From Actinomycetes bacterium (GTDB lineage Bacteria; Actinomycetota; Actinomycetes; Propionibacteriales; Propionibacteriaceae): a DNA stretch of 6,988 nucleotides. The translations under genes were made by a program, and so were the position numbers. The DNA is taken from the NCBI GenBank assembly GCA_023412435.1, contig JAEYNS010000277.1, positions 1 to 6,988 of the forward strand. The letters run 5' to 3'. Below the pieces are notes generated by a model, which searched no databases, had not been told where the DNA came from, and was given only the letters and a program-made list of their open reading frames with translations. This document shows positions 5,685 through 6,988 of this stretch, piece by piece; within the stretch, counting starts at the first letter, position 1, and every line of letters begins with the position of its first letter.

Positions 5685-6445
5685 TGTTTGGGCGCAAGCG
5701 CACGCGCGATCGGGCCGGGGAGCCCGCCGTCGACGAATCGGCGGCCGTCGAGGCGGTAGCCGAGGAGCGGCCGGGCGACGCGGACGGCGGCGACGAGGAC
5801 CTCTCCGGGGCCCTTGAGGGCGAACCCGCCGAGCTTGCCGACGAGGGGATGGACGACGACGAGGCGGACGGCGAGGACGTGGACCCGCGCGCCGACGGAC
5901 CGTTCGACATCGATGAGGTCGAACTCGGCGGCGATGACGTGACCCGCATCGACCTGGGCGCGCTGATCATCACCCCCTGGCAGGGACTCAACCTGCAACT
6001 GCAGGTCAACGAGGCCACCCGCCAGGTCCGCGCCATCACCGGTGTCTGGCACAAGTCCGGCCTGGAGGTGACACTGTTCGCGGCGCCGGCCAGTGGCCGG
6101 CTCGCCGACGAACTCCGCGACGACCTGGTCGAGGAGGCCCAGCAGGCCGGCGGCAGCGCCGAGCTCGCCGACGGGCCGTTCGGAACGGAGGTGCGCCGGG
6201 TGATGCCTCAGACCGGGCCCAATGGCGAGCAGCTGTTCCACGTCTCCCGGGTCTGGTTCGCCGAGGGTCCCCGCTGGCTCCTGCGCGGCACCCTGTTGGG
6301 CGAGGCAGCGCTCACCGAGGCGGGCGACGCCAAGGCCGGGCCGTTCATCGAGTTCTTCCGCAACCTCGTCGTCCGCCGCGGCAGCAAGCCGATGGTGCCC
6401 GGCGAGTTGATTACGATGGAGCTTCCCAACCGGAACGAGGGCTAG
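5684..6445 (+). CDS. DUF3710 protein with long acidic N-terminal region
   Basis: A 253-residue soluble protein of the DUF3710 family, the usual downstream neighbour of dut in actinobacteria (Rv2696c-like by recollection); function unknown. It opens with the basic [10 protein letters not shown]. Residues 12-72 are strongly acidic and low-complexity (Asp, Glu, Gly, Ala) and probably disordered. The conserved domain covers about 73-247: GPFDIDEVE, the DLGALIITP strand (90-98), LFAAPASGRL (131-140), EGPRWLLRG (194-202) and a final VPGELITMELP (238-248). AGGAGA at 5668-5673 is the ribosome site. The ATG at 5684 shares its A with the dut stop TGA. An in-frame GTG at 5681 would sit at better spacing and add one residue, so the exact start is open. 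It abuts the OB-fold gene with no gap. Confidence 0.93.
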   Translation: MFGRKRTRDRAGEPAVDESAAVEAVAEERPGDADGGDEDLSGALEGEPAELADEGMDDDEADGEDVDPRADGPFDIDEVELGGDDVTRIDLGALIITPWQGLNLQLQVNEATRQVRAITGVWHKSGLEVTLFAAPASGRLADELRDDLVEEAQQAGGSAELADGPFGTEVRRVMPQTGPNGEQLFHVSRVWFAEGPRWLLRGTLLGEAALTEAGDAKAGPFIEFFRNLVVRRGSKPMVPGELITMELPNRNEG

Positions 6446-6811
6446 ATGGCCGGGACCAACCCGCTGCTGCGCGCGCTGCGGCGCTGGGGGTCCGCCAGTG
6501 CCGACCCCGCCGCGGGGGAGCGGTTGCGCGAGGCGGAGGAGGCCGGGCTCACCCGCATCAGCGAGGCCGGCGACCGGCAGCGGGTCCGGCTGCGTGGGAC
6601 GGTCACCGCCTTGAAGATGGAGCCGCGCAGCGGCACTCCTTGGCTGGAGGCCACCTTCAGTGACGGCTCCGAGGCGATCACGCTGGTCTGGATGGGACGT
6701 CGGGAGATCCCCGGCGTCGCCGCGGGCCGCGACATGGCGGTCGAGGGCAGGGTGTCCTTCGTGGACGGCGAGCGCCGGATCTACAACCCGCGCTACGACC
6801 TGATCTCGTGA
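6446..6811 (+). CDS. OB-fold nucleic-acid-binding-domain protein
   Basis: A 121-residue protein. The N-terminal 40 residues are helical and charged (LLRALRRW, then GERLREAEEAGLTRISEA). Residues 44-121 look like a single OB-fold beta-barrel: QRVRLRGTVTALKME (45-59), WLEATFSDGSEAITLVWMG (66-84), REIPGVAAGRDMAVEGRVS (86-104) and RRIYNPRYDLI (110-120). This pattern is that of the small OB-fold proteins annotated as nucleic-acid binding next to DUF3710 (Rv2694c-like by recollection). DNA or RNA binding is inferred from fold similarity alone; no catalytic domain such as a helicase is attached. The ATG directly follows the TAG stop of the upstream gene (TAGATG), so translation is probably coupled. 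It is the last gene of the plus-strand run and is followed by a hairpin. Confidence 0.9.
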   Translation: MAGTNPLLRALRRWGSASADPAAGERLREAEEAGLTRISEAGDRQRVRLRGTVTALKMEPRSGTPWLEATFSDGSEAITLVWMGRREIPGVAAGRDMAVEGRVSFVDGERRIYNPRYDLIS

Positions 6812-6818
6812 TCTCGGC

Positions 6819-6846
6819 GTCCTGAGCGGCGCCGCCGGGTCAGGAC
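6819..6846. terminator. Inverted repeat between convergent genes, likely bidirectional terminator
   Basis: GTCCTGA (6819-6825) and TCAGGAC (6840-6846) form a perfect 7-base stem around a 14-base GC-rich loop that is itself partly self-complementary (GCGGCGCCGC). It begins 7 bases after the OB-fold gene stop. Its right arm contains the minus-strand stop codon of the TrkA-type gene at 6840-6842. There is no T-tract on either side. Confidence 0.55.
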
Positions 6847-6988
6847 CCGGACGGCCGTGCCACCCGCGGCACCAGGTACTGGGCGAGGTCCGCCTCGTGG
6901 GTGGCGCCGGCGACGAACAGCAACTCGTCGTTGGCCTCGAGGGCGGCGTCCCGCTCCGGGGGACGCGCGGCCCCGTCCCTGATGATCG
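6840..6988 (-). CDS. TrkA-type K+ uptake regulatory protein, C-terminal end only (start beyond window)
   Basis: The last 48 residues of a minus-strand protein whose start lies beyond the right edge. They read as the end of a TrkA C-terminal (RCK C) domain: IIRDGAARPPERDAALEAND, then ELLFVAGATHEADLAQYL. The IIRDG...P...D.LEANDELLFVA pattern is the typical closing strand-turn-strand of that domain. Such proteins are cytoplasmic nucleotide-binding gating subunits of Trk/Ktr-type potassium transporters. In M. tuberculosis the equivalents (ceoB/ceoC, Rv2691-Rv2692) sit at the same side of the dut cluster, which supports the call. The same domain also occurs in other cation transporters and antiporters, so the exact protein cannot be fixed from this fragment. 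Confidence 0.8.
   Translation of the reverse strand, partial: IIRDGAARPPERDAALEANDELLFVAGATHEADLAQYLVPRVARPSGS

Noticed and set aside
5453..6241. 262-codon minus-strand open frame opposite dut and the DUF3710 gene
   Set aside because: Both plus-strand genes are certain from family motifs. The antisense product has no recognisable features and no ribosome site was noted.

Overview
The window is a GC-rich, densely coding stretch of core chromosome from an actinomycete (Actinomycetota). Three things point there: actinobacteria-specific families (SepH, DUF4193, DUF3093, DUF3710), TANNNT -10 elements placed 6-7 bases before start codons as in leaderless transcripts, and a gene order resembling the Mycobacterium tuberculosis Rv2692-Rv2699c neighbourhood (TrkA-type K+ protein, OB-fold protein, DUF3710, dut, DUF3093, DUF4193). 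A Propionibacteriales-like host is possible, but that is a guess. I see no mobile element, tRNA, rRNA, CRISPR array or foreign-looking gene.

Layout. (1) Bases 1-2866, plus strand: the 3' part of an alkaline-phosphatase-superfamily phosphodiesterase, thymidine kinase (tdk), and a six-helix membrane protein with a Tyr/Pro/Gln repeat tail. (2) 2880-3857, minus strand: sepH, the FtsZ-interacting division regulator, in a form lacking the usual N-terminal ~50-60 residues. (3) 3858-4089: a 232-base divergent promoter region holding dyads but no gene. (4) 4090-4386, plus: a DUF4193 zinc-ribbon protein. (5) 4394-4675, minus: a small two-helix DUF4235-like membrane protein. (6) 4732-6811, plus: a tightly packed four-gene run, DUF3093 membrane protein, dut, DUF3710 protein and OB-fold protein, with start/stop overlaps or abutting codons. 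(7) 6840-6988, minus: the C-terminal end of a TrkA-type K+ uptake regulatory protein.

How the genes fit together. tdk and dut both feed the thymidylate pool: salvage of thymidine to dTMP, and dUTP to dUMP. SepH links the locus to cell division. The DUF3093, DUF3710 and OB-fold proteins are persistent dut neighbours of unknown function. The OB-fold and possible DNA-metabolism context is suggestive only.

The gene content is ordinary core genome, and I do not find a convincing undescribed system. The observations most worth checking are the shortened SepH, a back-to-back symmetric divergent promoter at 4707-4725, a candidate internal leaderless promoter for dut, and dyads overlapping stop codons at all three convergent gene junctions.
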